From assembly GCF_001570765.1 (NCBI RefSeq), contig NZ_BCSH01000022.1:45677-109676 (forward strand): a stretch of DNA of 64,000 nt, written 5' to 3'. The position numbers were made by a program, and so were the translations under genes. Below the pieces are notes generated by a model, which did no database searches, was not told the origin of the DNA, and saw only the letters and a list, made by a program, of their open reading frames with translations. Every line of letters starts with the position of its first letter. Within the stretch, counting starts at the first letter, position 1. The DNA is from Nocardiopsis listeri NBRC 13360. Lineage in GTDB: Bacteria; Actinomycetota; Actinomycetes; Streptosporangiales; Streptosporangiaceae. Of this stretch, positions 11,218-19,248 are shown piece by piece.

Positions 11218-11297
11218 CCTTCGAGCGTATCGACCCGGTCCGGACCCGGGCACCCCCACGCACCCCCACGCACCTCGGACGCTCCGACGAACGCGAG

Positions 11298-11354
11298 AGG
11301 GCCCCGGTCTCGTGGTGCCCGGTGCGTCACCGGATGCCACGAGGCCAGGGCCCC
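11298..11354 (-). terminator. Terminator downstream of cdsA
   Basis: A long palindrome pairs AGGGCCCCGGTCTCGTGG (from 11298) with CCACGAGGCCAGGGCCCCT (to about 11355), with two small mismatches. The inner stem CCGGTG/CACCGG sits at the top. It lies 17 bases after the cdsA stop on the minus strand. Confidence 0.7.
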
Positions 11355-11371
11355 TACGAGCGCGACCGCCT

Positions 11372-12310
11372 TTACGGAAGCAGCAGGCTGAGCACGATCC
11401 AGACCACCGGACCCGCGATCAGCAGGGAGTCGATGCGGTCCATCAGACCACCGTGGCCCGGCATGAACCGGCCCATGTCCTTGACTCCGAGGTCGCGCTT
11501 GAACAACGACTCGATGAGGTCGCCGACCGTGGCGGCCAGCACCACCGCAAGACCCAGCACCACACCGACCCACCAGGGGCCGTCCAGCATGAGGGTGACG
11601 CAGAGCGCACCCGCCACCGCACAGCCGACCACGGAGCCACCGAAGCCCTCCCAGGTCTTGTTCGGGCTGATCACCGGCGCCATCTTGTGCCGCCCCAGCA
11701 GGATCCCGGCGAAGTAACCGCCGATGTCACTGGAGATCGTCACCACGATGAACGCCACGAGACGGTACTGTCCGTCCTCGGGGTGCGCGATGAGCAGCAT
11801 CCAGGTGGCCAACAGCAGCGGCAGGTACACGAGGGTGAACAGGTTCGCCGACGCGTCGGCGACGAACCCCTCCGCCCCGCCGCGCAACCGCCAGACCAGG
11901 CAGGCGATCGCGGTGACGGCCGCGATGCCCACCAACCATTCGGCGCCACCGAAGTAGGCTCCGGCCTGCATCGCCACTCCGCCCACGGCCAACGGGACCA
12001 CGGCCAGGGTCACGCCCTTGCCGCCGAACGCCCGGTTGAGTTCGCGGAGACCGATCAGCGTCCCGAGGGACGTGATGATCGTGAACAGCTGAGGCCAGGG
12101 GAAGACCGAGAAGAAGACGAGTGCGCCCAGGACGCACCCGCTGGCGATGGCCACCGGGAGGTTGCGACCGGTCTTGACCGGGCCACCTCCCGGCTTGTGC
12201 AGCACGAAGCGCTGCCCGGCGGACGTATCCGTCTTCGAACGAGGACGGTCGTCGGGTCTGTGCTCCGGCGAGTGGTCATCGCCTCCGGAGCCGTTCGAAG
12301 GATGGGTCAC
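11372..12310 (-). CDS. cdsA: Phosphatidate cytidylyltransferase (CdsA)
   Basis: Integral membrane enzyme that converts phosphatidic acid and CTP to CDP-diacylglycerol, the branch-point of phospholipid synthesis. The first 55 residues are hydrophilic and disordered-looking. About eight hydrophobic segments follow. The diagnostic C-terminal signature is present (ISPNKTWEGFGGS, then KRDLGVKDMGRFMPGHGG and LMDRIDS). It starts three bases after frr, so the two are coupled in the usual tsf-pyrH-frr-cdsA order of actinobacteria. Confidence 0.95.
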   Translation of the reverse strand: MTHPSNGSGGDDHSPEHRPDDRPRSKTDTSAGQRFVLHKPGGGPVKTGRNLPVAIASGCVLGALVFFSVFPWPQLFTIITSLGTLIGLRELNRAFGGKGVTLAVVPLAVGGVAMQAGAYFGGAEWLVGIAAVTAIACLVWRLRGGAEGFVADASANLFTLVYLPLLLATWMLLIAHPEDGQYRLVAFIVVTISSDIGGYFAGILLGRHKMAPVISPNKTWEGFGGSVVGCAVAGALCVTLMLDGPWWVGVVLGLAVVLAATVGDLIESLFKRDLGVKDMGRFMPGHGGLMDRIDSLLIAGPVVWIVLSLLLP

Positions 12311-12313
12311 CGA

Positions 12314-12871
12314 CTAAACCTCGAGAAGTTCCGCTTCCTTGTGCTTGAGCAGCTCGTCGACGGTGCCGACATGCTTGTGCGCAAGCTCGTCCAGTTCGGA
12401 CTGGGCACGGTGGGCCTCGTCCTCACCCAGGTCACCGGACTTGACGGCCTTCTCGAAACCGTCCTTGGCGCGGCGTCGGACGTTGCGGATGGCGACCTTG
12501 CTGTCCTCGGCCTTGGTGCGAGCGACCTTCACGTACTCCTTGCGACGCTCCTCGGACAACTCCGGAAAGACCACACGGATGACCTGTCCGTCGTCGGAGG
12601 GGTTGACGCCCAGGTCACTGTTGCGGATCGCGTTGATCATCTCGGTGCGCGCGCTGACGTCGAACGGTGAGATGACGACCATGCGCGGCTCGGGCACCGA
12701 GAAGGAGGCCAGCTGGTTGATCGGCGTGCGAGCACCGTAGTAGTCGACGGTGATCTTGTTGAAGGTGGCCGGGGTGGGACGACCGGTACGGATCGTCGCG
12801 AAGTCCTCCTTCGCCACGGTCACGGCCTTCTCCATCTTCTCCTCGGCCTCAAGGAGGGTTTCTTCGATCAT
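12314..12871 (-). CDS. frr: Ribosome recycling factor
   Basis: Splits post-termination ribosomes together with EF-G. The 185-residue length is standard. The N-terminus [19 protein letters not shown], the hinge region [21 protein letters not shown] and the C-terminal three-helix bundle ending in a conserved [20 protein letters not shown] are all seen. The gene lies 86 bases after pyrH and three bases before cdsA on the minus strand. Confidence 0.97.
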   Translation of the reverse strand: MIEETLLEAEEKMEKAVTVAKEDFATIRTGRPTPATFNKITVDYYGARTPINQLASFSVPEPRMVVISPFDVSARTEMINAIRNSDLGVNPSDDGQVIRVVFPELSEERRKEYVKVARTKAEDSKVAIRNVRRRAKDGFEKAVKSGDLGEDEAHRAQSELDELAHKHVGTVDELLKHKEAELLEV

Positions 12872-12957
12872 TGTGGGCGCTCCCGGATTGTCGGCTGGGT
12901 GTTCGTGGCTTGGAGTGCGTGGCCTCGGCCACGCCGCAGGACGGTCTCCCGCCCTCG

Positions 12958-13719
12958 TCAGTCGGAGGTCGGACCGACGATGGTGCCGATCTTCTCACCG
13001 CGGACGGCGCGCAGGATGTTGCCCTGGCTCATCAGGTCGAAGACGACGATGGGCAGTCCGTTGTCCATGCACAGGCTGACCGCGGTGGCGTCCATGACCT
13101 TGAGGCCGCGGGTGAGGACCTCGTTGTAGTTGAGCTTGTCGAACTTGACCGCGTCCGGGTTGCGCTGCGGGTCGGAGTCGTAGACCCCGTCGACCTGGGT
13201 TCCCTTGAGGACCGCCTGGGCGCCGATCTCCAGGGCTCGCTGGGCGGCGGTGGTGTCCGTGGAGAAGAAGGGTGCACCGAGACCGGCACCGAAGATGACC
13301 ACTCGGCCCTTCTCCAGGTGACGAACGGCCCGACGCGGGATGTAGGCCTCGGCGACCTGGCTCATGTGGATCGCGGTCTGCACACGCGTGTCCACGCCCA
13401 GACGCTCGAGGAAGTCCTGGAGGGCGAGGCAGTTGATGACGGTGCCGAGCATGCCCATGTAGTCGGCGCGACCGCGCTCGATGCCGCCCTCTGTGAGCTG
13501 GGCGCCGCGGAACATGTTGCCGCCGCCGACGACCACGGCGACCTGGATGCCCTCCGACACCGCTTCGGCGATCGACTCCGCCACGTACTGGACGACCTCG
13601 GGTTCGATGCCCAGACCACCACCGCCGGCGAACGCCTCCCCCGAGAGCTTGAGCATGACACGCTTCCAACCGGAATCGTGCATGGGCGTTTCGGTGGTCA
13701 TGGCTTCGTTCTCCGACAC
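12958..13719 (-). CDS. pyrH: UMP kinase (PyrH)
   Basis: Hexameric amino-acid-kinase-fold enzyme that phosphorylates UMP to UDP. Motifs are [14 protein letters not shown] at the N-terminus, [42 protein letters not shown] and [12 protein letters not shown]. Two starts compete: GTG at 13719 with AAGGGAGG nine bases upstream, and ATG at 13701 with only GGAG. I give the former because of its ribosome binding site; the extra residues VSENEA lie outside the conserved fold. A terminator hairpin separates it from tsf, so pyrH-frr-cdsA probably has its own promoter. Confidence 0.95.
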   Translation of the reverse strand: MSENEAMTTETPMHDSGWKRVMLKLSGEAFAGGGGLGIEPEVVQYVAESIAEAVSEGIQVAVVVGGGNMFRGAQLTEGGIERGRADYMGMLGTVINCLALQDFLERLGVDTRVQTAIHMSQVAEAYIPRRAVRHLEKGRVVIFGAGLGAPFFSTDTTAAQRALEIGAQAVLKGTQVDGVYDSDPQRNPDAVKFDKLNYNEVLTRGLKVMDATAVSLCMDNGLPIVVFDLMSQGNILRAVRGEKIGTIVGPTSD

Positions 13720-13825
13720 GGCCTGCGGCCTCCCTTGTTGTTCCCGAGTGGCACAGGGTCCCCCGAGTGCTCCTGCTGCGGACGGCCCGAACAAGATCTG
13801 CCCGCAACCCGCCCATATCCACCGA

Positions 13826-13858
13826 AAGTGCCGGGGAGATTCCGCCTCCCCGGCACTT
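13826..13858 (-). terminator. Terminator of the rpsB-tsf operon
   Basis: Perfect 13-base-pair inverted repeat, AAGTGCCGGGGAG (13826-13838) with CTCCCCGGCACTT (13846-13858) and a seven-base loop. It starts 18 bases downstream of the tsf stop on the minus strand and is followed there by TTTCGG. Confidence 0.8.
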
Positions 13859-13875
13859 CCATCATGTCAAAGCCC

Positions 13876-14712
13876 CTAGGCCTGGCCGACCTTGAAGCGG
13901 ACGAAGCCCTTGACCTTCACACCGGCCTCGTCGACGACCTTCTGGACGGTCTTCTTGTTCTCCTTGACGAACGGCTGCCCGAGGAGGGTGATCTCCTTGA
14001 AGAAGCCGTTGAGACGACCCTCGACGATCTTGGGGATGGCCTGCTCGGGCTTGCCCTCACCGCGGGTGGTCTCCTCGGCGATGCGACGCTCGTTGGCGAC
14101 GACGTCCTCGGGGACCTGGTCCTTGTCGACGTACTGCGGGGCCAGCGCGGCGATCTGCTGAGCGAGGTCCTTACCGACCTCCTCGTCCACCTTGTCCAGC
14201 TCGACCAGGACACCCATGGTCGGGGGCAGGTCCGGGTCGGACTTGTGCAGGTAGGAGGCGACGTAGGCACCATCGAGCTTGGCGATGCGCCGGAGCTCGA
14301 GCTTCTCACCGATGACGGCGCTCTTGCCCTCGATGAAGGACTGGAGGGTCTTGCCCGACTCGATCTCGGCGGCGGCGATGGTCGCGAGGTCATCGCCGTC
14401 CTGGGCGGCGACGAAGTCGGCGACCTCGTCGGCCAGCGCGATGAACTGGTCGTTCTTGGCGACGAAGTCGGTCTCGCAGTTGAGCTCGATCAGGGTGGCC
14501 TTGCCCTCGCCCTGGCTGCGCAGGACGACGGTGCCCTGGGCGGCGGTGCGGTCCGCGCGCTTGTCCACGGACTTGGCGCCCTTGATGCGCAGGGCCTCGA
14601 CGGCCTTGTCGAAGTCGCCGTCGGCCTCGGTCAGCGCCTTCTTGCAGTCCATCATGCCCGCGCCGGTGAGGTCACGCAGCTTCTTGACGTCCGCGGCGGT
14701 GAAGTTCGCCAT
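13876..14712 (-). CDS. tsf: Elongation factor Ts
   Basis: Nucleotide exchange factor for EF-Tu. The protein has 278 residues: a UBA-like N-terminal domain ([20 protein letters not shown]) with the TDFVAKND signature after ELNCE, a core and a C-terminal dimerisation module ending [14 protein letters not shown]. It is co-transcribed with rpsB, with a hairpin in the 150-base gap between them. Confidence 0.97.
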   Translation of the reverse strand: MANFTAADVKKLRDLTGAGMMDCKKALTEADGDFDKAVEALRIKGAKSVDKRADRTAAQGTVVLRSQGEGKATLIELNCETDFVAKNDQFIALADEVADFVAAQDGDDLATIAAAEIESGKTLQSFIEGKSAVIGEKLELRRIAKLDGAYVASYLHKSDPDLPPTMGVLVELDKVDEEVGKDLAQQIAALAPQYVDKDQVPEDVVANERRIAEETTRGEGKPEQAIPKIVEGRLNGFFKEITLLGQPFVKENKKTVQKVVDEAGVKVKGFVRFKVGQA

Positions 14713-14778
14713 GACTGTTCTCGGATTCCCTAGTGAAGTCTGGTCTGGAAGTGGAGCGAGCCGGCGAACACCCCGCAG

Positions 14779-14807
14779 GCCGCCCCGCCGACGAAGGGCG
14801 GGGCGGC
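14779..14807 (-). terminator. Intercistronic hairpin between rpsB and tsf
   Basis: Perfect 11-base-pair stem GCCGCCCCGCC (14779-14789) with GGCGGGGCGGC (14797-14807) and a seven-base loop. It lacks a T-run, so partial termination or RNA processing, setting S2 above EF-Ts levels, is as likely as full termination. Confidence 0.5.
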
Positions 14808-14863
14808 GCTCAGGCGTCGGTGCGCACCGGAAAGGTACTCAGCGGCGAACCGCTGATTCCCTA

Positions 14864-15820
14864 CTAGGCCTCGGGGGCCTTCTCCGGGGCGTCGACCGGG
14901 GAGTCGGCGGCGGTGGCCTCGGCCGGAGCCTCGGCGGCGACCTCGTCGGCCGGGGCCTCGGTCACGGTCTCGGCCGGAGCCTCGGCCGCGGCCTCGTTCT
15001 TCTCCTCGGCGGCGGTCTCGACCGGAGCCTCGGCATCGGTCTCGCCCTTGTTGCCCTCGAGCAGCTCGCGCTCCCACTCGGGCATGGGCTCCTCGACGGC
15101 CTTCTCCTCGGTCGCGCCGGAGGCACCGGAGCGGACCAGGAGGCCCTCGGCGACGGCGTCGGCGACAACGCGGGTGAGGAGGCTGACGCTTCGGATGGCG
15201 TCGTCGTTACCCGGGATCGGGTAGTCGACCTCGTCCGGGTCACAGTTGGTGTCGAGGATGGCGACGACCGGGATGTTCAGCTTGCGAGCCTCGCTGATCG
15301 CGATGTGCTCCTTCTTGGTGTCCACGATCCACACGGCGCTGGGCACGCGGGACATGTCGCGGATACCGCCGAGGGTGCGCTCGAGCTTGTCCTTCTCACG
15401 ACGAAGGTTCAGCAGTTCCTTCTTGGTGAGCGTGGAACCGGCGACGTCGTCGAAGTCGATCTCCTCGAGCTCCTTGAGGCGCTGGAGCCTCTTGTGCACG
15501 GTGGAGAAGTTGGTGAGCATGCCGCCCAGCCAGCGCTGGTTGACGAAGGGCATGCCGACACGACGAGCCTGCTCGTCGATGGCCTCCTGCGCCTGCTTCT
15601 TGGTGCCGACGAACAGGATGGTGCCACCGTGGGCGACCGTCTGCTTGACGAACTCGTAGGCGCGGTCGATGTACGCCAGCGACTTTTGGAGGTCGATGAT
15701 GTAGATGCCGTTGCGCTCGGTGAAGATGAAGCGCTTCATCTTGGGGTTCCAGCGACGGGTCTGGTGCCCGAAGTGGACGCCGCTCTCCAGGAGCTGGCGA
15801 ATCGTCACGACTGTGGCCAT
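14864..15820 (-). CDS. rpsB: 30S ribosomal protein S2 with acidic C-terminal extension
   Basis: S2 binds the back of the 30S head-platform junction. The conserved part begins [20 protein letters not shown] and includes [24 protein letters not shown] and [24 protein letters not shown]. After about residue 245 comes a tail of about 70 residues built of Ala, Glu, Pro and Val repeats (for example [14 protein letters not shown]), typical for actinobacterial S2 but without a known role. ATG 15820 is the family start, with GGAGG about nine bases upstream. The gene leads the rpsB-tsf operon and has a leader of about 160 bases. Confidence 0.97.
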   Translation of the reverse strand: MATVVTIRQLLESGVHFGHQTRRWNPKMKRFIFTERNGIYIIDLQKSLAYIDRAYEFVKQTVAHGGTILFVGTKKQAQEAIDEQARRVGMPFVNQRWLGGMLTNFSTVHKRLQRLKELEEIDFDDVAGSTLTKKELLNLRREKDKLERTLGGIRDMSRVPSAVWIVDTKKEHIAISEARKLNIPVVAILDTNCDPDEVDYPIPGNDDAIRSVSLLTRVVADAVAEGLLVRSGASGATEEKAVEEPMPEWERELLEGNKGETDAEAPVETAAEEKNEAAAEAPAETVTEAPADEVAAEAPAEATAADSPVDAPEKAPEA

Positions 15821-15984
15821 GACCTGGTCCTCCTTGCGGTGGCGGAACGCGGGTTCCGCCGTCGGTTGTACCTGACGCCCCGCCCGCACCACCACACCGC
15901 GCGAGGCGGTGTGGACCGTGGGCACAGGCCCTCCCCGAGGGAGGCAGGTGGGCGTGCGAATTATGGTTCGACCCTGGTGGGCCG

Positions 15985-16015
15985 AGAACGATTCTATCCT
16001 CCGCCGAGCACACCC
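15985..16015 (-). promoter_or_regulatory. Candidate -10 region for rpsB-tsf
   Basis: On the minus strand TAGAAT (15996 to 15991) resembles an actinobacterial housekeeping -10 and lies about 170 bases before the rpsB start. The matching -35 is weak. The leader between them has room for an autoregulatory S2 site but I recognise no motif. Confidence 0.35.
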
Positions 16016-16117
16016 CGGAACGGCTCCGTGTCCAGGGACGTCATCGACGTGGCGAAGGTTGTCCACAGGCTCGGATCGGCTCTGGCGGAACACGTCCGCC
16101 GCACGCACCCTGGAAAC

Positions 16118-16831
16118 ATGACAGACCCCCGGCTCTGGGTACTCCCGCTGTTCCTCACGCTCCTGCTGTTCCCCGTTTGCCCGCTCCGAACCACACCGGC
16201 CGTCGCGTCCGTCCAGGGCCCATGGCGGTGGCCATTGGATCCTCCGGTGGAGGTGCTGCGCGACTTCGATCCGCCCGAGGAGCGCTGGCTGCCCGGGCAC
16301 CTGGGTGTGGACCTGGCCGCCGAGCCGGGGCAGAGCGTGTACCCGGCGGGGCCGGGCCGGGTACGGTTCGCCGGCGGTGTCGCCGGGGTGGGCGTGGTGA
16401 GTGTGACCCACGGAGAGACGCACACCACCTATTCGCCGGTGGAGGCCTCCGTCGCGCGAGGTGATCCGGTCGACGCCGAGCCGATCGGTGTGGTGGCGGC
16501 CGAACCACGTCACTGCGCGGAACGGACCTGCCTGCACTGGGGTCTACTGCGCGACCGTGCCTACCTGGATCCGCTCTCCCTGCTGGGGCGCGGTGAGGTC
16601 CGCCTCCTGCCCGTGCCGGCGGCGGCGACCCGGACCGTGTCCGTACGGGGCCGGGACGGGCGCGGGGTCGAGGGCGTACGCGAGCACTACCACAGGGTCA
16701 GGCGCGCGGGTGGGCCTGTCGGTAGGCGTCACGCAGACGATCCACCGAGACGTGCGTGTAGACCTGGGTGCTGCGCGGGCTGGCGTGGCCCAGGAACTCC
16801 TGCACGCTGCGCAGGTCGGCGCCGCCGTTGA
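16118..16831 (+). CDS. M23-family (LytM-type) peptidase, secreted
   Basis: A secreted protein of 237 residues whose N-terminal hydrophobic segment [18 protein letters not shown] looks like a signal peptide, followed by an M23 domain. The zinc site HLGVDLA (HxxxD) is near residue 65. The last metal motif is CLHWGLL, where the usual HxH has Cys in place of the first His; I recall this CLHWG form in actinobacterial relatives encoded beside rpsB. The final 60 residues, after LLPVPAAA, are Arg-rich and overlap the 3' end of xerC on the other strand by about 130 bases, so they may not be functional. It probably acts on the cell wall. Confidence 0.75.
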   Translation: MTDPRLWVLPLFLTLLLFPVCPLRTTPAVASVQGPWRWPLDPPVEVLRDFDPPEERWLPGHLGVDLAAEPGQSVYPAGPGRVRFAGGVAGVGVVSVTHGETHTTYSPVEASVARGDPVDAEPIGVVAAEPRHCAERTCLHWGLLRDRAYLDPLSLLGRGEVRLLPVPAAATRTVSVRGRDGRGVEGVREHYHRVRRAGGPVGRRHADDPPRRACRPGCCAGWRGPGTPARCAGRRRR

Positions 16832-17582
16832 GCAGGTGGGTGGCGGCGCTGTGCCGCAGCCCGTGCGGGCCTGCCTCCACCCCGGCCGCGCGCAGGTGTG
16901 CGTACACGTCCTCTCTGGCCTGGCGTACGCCCAGACGTCCACCGCGGGCACCGAGGAAGAGCGCGTCGGCGCTGCGGGGGCCGGCCATGTCGGGTCGACC
17001 ACGGCGGATCCAGGCGTCGACCGCGTCCAGGGCGGGACCGCCGACCGGGACGGTGCGTTCCTTGTCGCCCTTGCCCAGAACCCGGACGGTGTCACGGGCA
17101 CGGTCGAGGTCGGCCCGGTCCAGGGCGCACAGTTCGGCGACCCGGATCCCGGTGGCGTAGAGCAGTTCGACGACGGCGTGGCGGCGCAGCTCCACGGGGG
17201 TCTCCGGGGCGGGCCCGGACAGCGCGGAGCGCGCCTGTTCCTCGTCCAGGACCGCCGGCAGGTGTCGCTGCTGGGCAGGAGTGGAGAGCCGGACCCCCGG
17301 ATCCACCGCCAGGACCCCCTCCCGGTGCAGGTACCGGGTGAGGGCGCGCACGGCCGCCACTCGACGGGCGATGGTGGAGCGGCCCGCCCCCGCCTCTCGT
17401 GCCTTGGACAGCCAGGCCCGGATCAGGGGGACGTCGAGGTCGGCCGGGCCGGCGTCGTGCTCGTCCAGGTGGGAGAGGAGGCCGCGCAGGTCGGACAGGT
17501 AGCCGCGGACGGTATGGGGTGAGCGCCCCAGTTCTCCGCTCAGGTGCCCCGCCAGCCGTTCCAGCGCCTGTGGACCGGTCAA
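16698..17582 (-). CDS. xerC: Tyrosine recombinase XerC
   Basis: Site-specific recombinase resolving chromosome dimers at dif. The SAM-like core-binding domain is at 1-110 and the catalytic domain follows. Catalytic residues are Arg in TGIRVAELCAL, Lys in [23 protein letters not shown] (His-x-x-Arg), [10 protein letters not shown] and the nucleophile Tyr in QVYTHVS. TTG at 17582 gives a normal 294-residue protein, overlaps the stop of the preceding ridA-like gene as TTGA, and has GGGA six bases before it. The gene is the last in a coupled dprA-ridA-xerC run. Confidence 0.92.
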   Translation of the reverse strand: MTGPQALERLAGHLSGELGRSPHTVRGYLSDLRGLLSHLDEHDAGPADLDVPLIRAWLSKAREAGAGRSTIARRVAAVRALTRYLHREGVLAVDPGVRLSTPAQQRHLPAVLDEEQARSALSGPAPETPVELRRHAVVELLYATGIRVAELCALDRADLDRARDTVRVLGKGDKERTVPVGGPALDAVDAWIRRGRPDMAGPRSADALFLGARGGRLGVRQAREDVYAHLRAAGVEAGPHGLRHSAATHLLNGGADLRSVQEFLGHASPRSTQVYTHVSVDRLRDAYRQAHPRA

Positions 17583-18022
17583 CCGCGATCCCGGGGCAGG
17601 CAGGCGACGGCGTCGATCTCCACCAGGTAGCGGGGGTGGACCAGACCGCTCACCTCCACCAGGGTCGCCGCGGGCAGGTGACCGTCGGGCAGGCATTCCA
17701 ACAGCGCGGCACGGAAGTCTTCGAGGTCGGTGATGTGGCGCAGGTAGTACGTCAACTTGACCAGGTGGTCCGGCCCCGCCCCGTGCCGGTCGAGGATCTC
17801 GGTGAGGTTCTGGAAGATCTGCCGGGTCTGCCCGGTGATGTCGAGGGCGATCTCGCCGTCGGAGGCCTCCGGGATCTGTCCGGAGACGAACAGGATCGGC
17901 CCGTCGGCCAAGAGGGCGTCGCTGTACAGTTCTGCCATGTCGAAACCGTACCCGGGCGGATGCCCGAGTACCCGTCCGGGCGGGCTTCGGCCACGGCGCG
18001 GCTTCGGGCCGGGGTGACTCAT
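17579..18022 (-). CDS. RidA/YjgF-family protein
   Basis: Small trimeric fold of the RidA type; true RidA hydrolyses enamine/imine intermediates from PLP enzymes. The core ILFVSGQIPEASDGEIALDI is followed by TRQIFQNLTEIL and the C-terminal AATLVEVSGLVHPRYLVEID. The Arg that RidA uses for the imine (usually in PARSTVEV) is not obvious; the corresponding position reads LPAATLVEV, so the deaminase role is doubtful. ATG 18022 overlaps the dprA stop as ATGA and has GGAGG upstream, giving 147 residues. ATG 17938 would give 119 but has no ribosome binding site. Role beside dprA and xerC is unknown. Confidence 0.8.
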   Translation of the reverse strand: MSHPGPKPRRGRSPPGRVLGHPPGYGFDMAELYSDALLADGPILFVSGQIPEASDGEIALDITGQTRQIFQNLTEILDRHGAGPDHLVKLTYYLRHITDLEDFRAALLECLPDGHLPAATLVEVSGLVHPRYLVEIDAVACLPRDRG

Positions 18023-19134
18023 CCGCCCTCCGTTCCGGTGGGCAGGCGCCAACCGTGGAGGCAGCGTTCGACCATCCCGGCCGCGGCGAGCAACCCCAGG
18101 GAACGCATCGTCCCTTCCAGACCCTCCCCGCAACGCCTGGCGACCTCGGCGGTGCCCATACCGCGTCGGTCCACCGCCGAGAGCACCCGGGCCGTCTCCG
18201 GATCGAGGTCCGCCGGACCCGGCAGTGAGGTCTCCCCCACGGGAACGATCTGCTCCACAACGTCACCGACCCCGGTGACACAGGTGGCCCTCCCCTCCTT
18301 CAGTAGCCGGTGGCAGCCCACGGAGGTCGCCGACGTGACCGGCCCCGGCACCGCCATGAGGATCCGGTGCAGATCGTTGGCGTGCGTGGCGGTGTTGAGC
18401 GCCCCGCTGCGCCGACCCGCCTCCACCACCACGGTTCCCGGGGTGAGCGCCGCGATGAGTCGGTTGCGGATCAGGAAGTCCTGCGCACGCGGTGCGCGGC
18501 CGATCGGGCGTTCGCTCACCAGCGCCCCGGCCCGGGTCACGTCCGCGAACAGGCCGGCGTGTCCGCGCGGGTAGTCCACGTCCAACCCTCCGGCCAGGAC
18601 CGCGACGGTGTGTCCGGCCGCCAGCGCGGACCGGTGCGCGGCCCCGTCGATGCCGTAGGCGCCTCCGGAGACCACGGTGAAGCCGCGTTCGGCCAGCCCA
18701 TAGGCGAGTTCGGAGGCCACGTGCTCCCCGTAGGGGCTGGCCGCCCTCGCGCCGACGATCGCCACCGAGCGCAGGCACAGGTTGCGCAGGTCCCCGTGGC
18801 CACGGACCCAGAGCCCGTAGCAGTCCCGGTGCCCGGGTAGGTTGTCCAACCGCCCCGGCCATTCGGGGTCTCCTGGAGCGACGAACCGCACCCCGGCCTC
18901 CGCCGAGTCCGAGAGCAGACGATCGACGTCCACACGGACCGCCCGCCGGGCCCAGACCGCCCATCGGGGCGGTGGTTCGCCGTCCCATCCCGGCGGCGGC
19001 GTCCCGGCCACCAGATCCGCCCACACCCGCTCCGCCCCGTACTCGGCCAGCAACCCTGCCAGCCAGAGGTCACCGGGCCGGGCCACCGACGTCAGTCCGG
19101 CCCGTGTTCGAGCCGCTTCCTCGTTCTCGCTCAT
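18019..19134 (-). CDS. dprA: DNA-processing protein DprA
   Basis: Binds single-stranded DNA and loads RecA in transformation; the gene is kept in most non-competent actinobacteria. The Rossmann-like domain shows SVAIVGARAASPYGEHVA, VVSGGAYGIDGAAHRSAL and GGLDVDYPRGHAGL. A winged-helix-like C-terminal part follows (VLSAVDRRGMGTAEVARRCG). ATG 19134 is chosen over an upstream ATG because GGGAGGGG precedes it by eight bases. The protein has 371 residues. It is followed by the RidA-like gene with an ATGA overlap. Confidence 0.93.
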   Translation of the reverse strand: MSENEEAARTRAGLTSVARPGDLWLAGLLAEYGAERVWADLVAGTPPPGWDGEPPPRWAVWARRAVRVDVDRLLSDSAEAGVRFVAPGDPEWPGRLDNLPGHRDCYGLWVRGHGDLRNLCLRSVAIVGARAASPYGEHVASELAYGLAERGFTVVSGGAYGIDGAAHRSALAAGHTVAVLAGGLDVDYPRGHAGLFADVTRAGALVSERPIGRAPRAQDFLIRNRLIAALTPGTVVVEAGRRSGALNTATHANDLHRILMAVPGPVTSATSVGCHRLLKEGRATCVTGVGDVVEQIVPVGETSLPGPADLDPETARVLSAVDRRGMGTAEVARRCGEGLEGTMRSLGLLAAAGMVERCLHGWRLPTGTEGG

Positions 19135-19248
19135 CCCATGCCCCTCCCGCCTTCGTCCGTCCCTCGTCCACACCCGTTTCCACCGCTCTTCGTCCGTCGC
19201 CCCCCACCGCTCCTCGGTCTTCGCTTCCGCCGCCCGTGGCCGGGGCGA

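Noticed and set aside
11247..11275. Direct repeat CACCCCCACG x2 upstream of the aminotransferase gene
   Set aside because: Only two short GC-rich copies; most likely chance in this composition.
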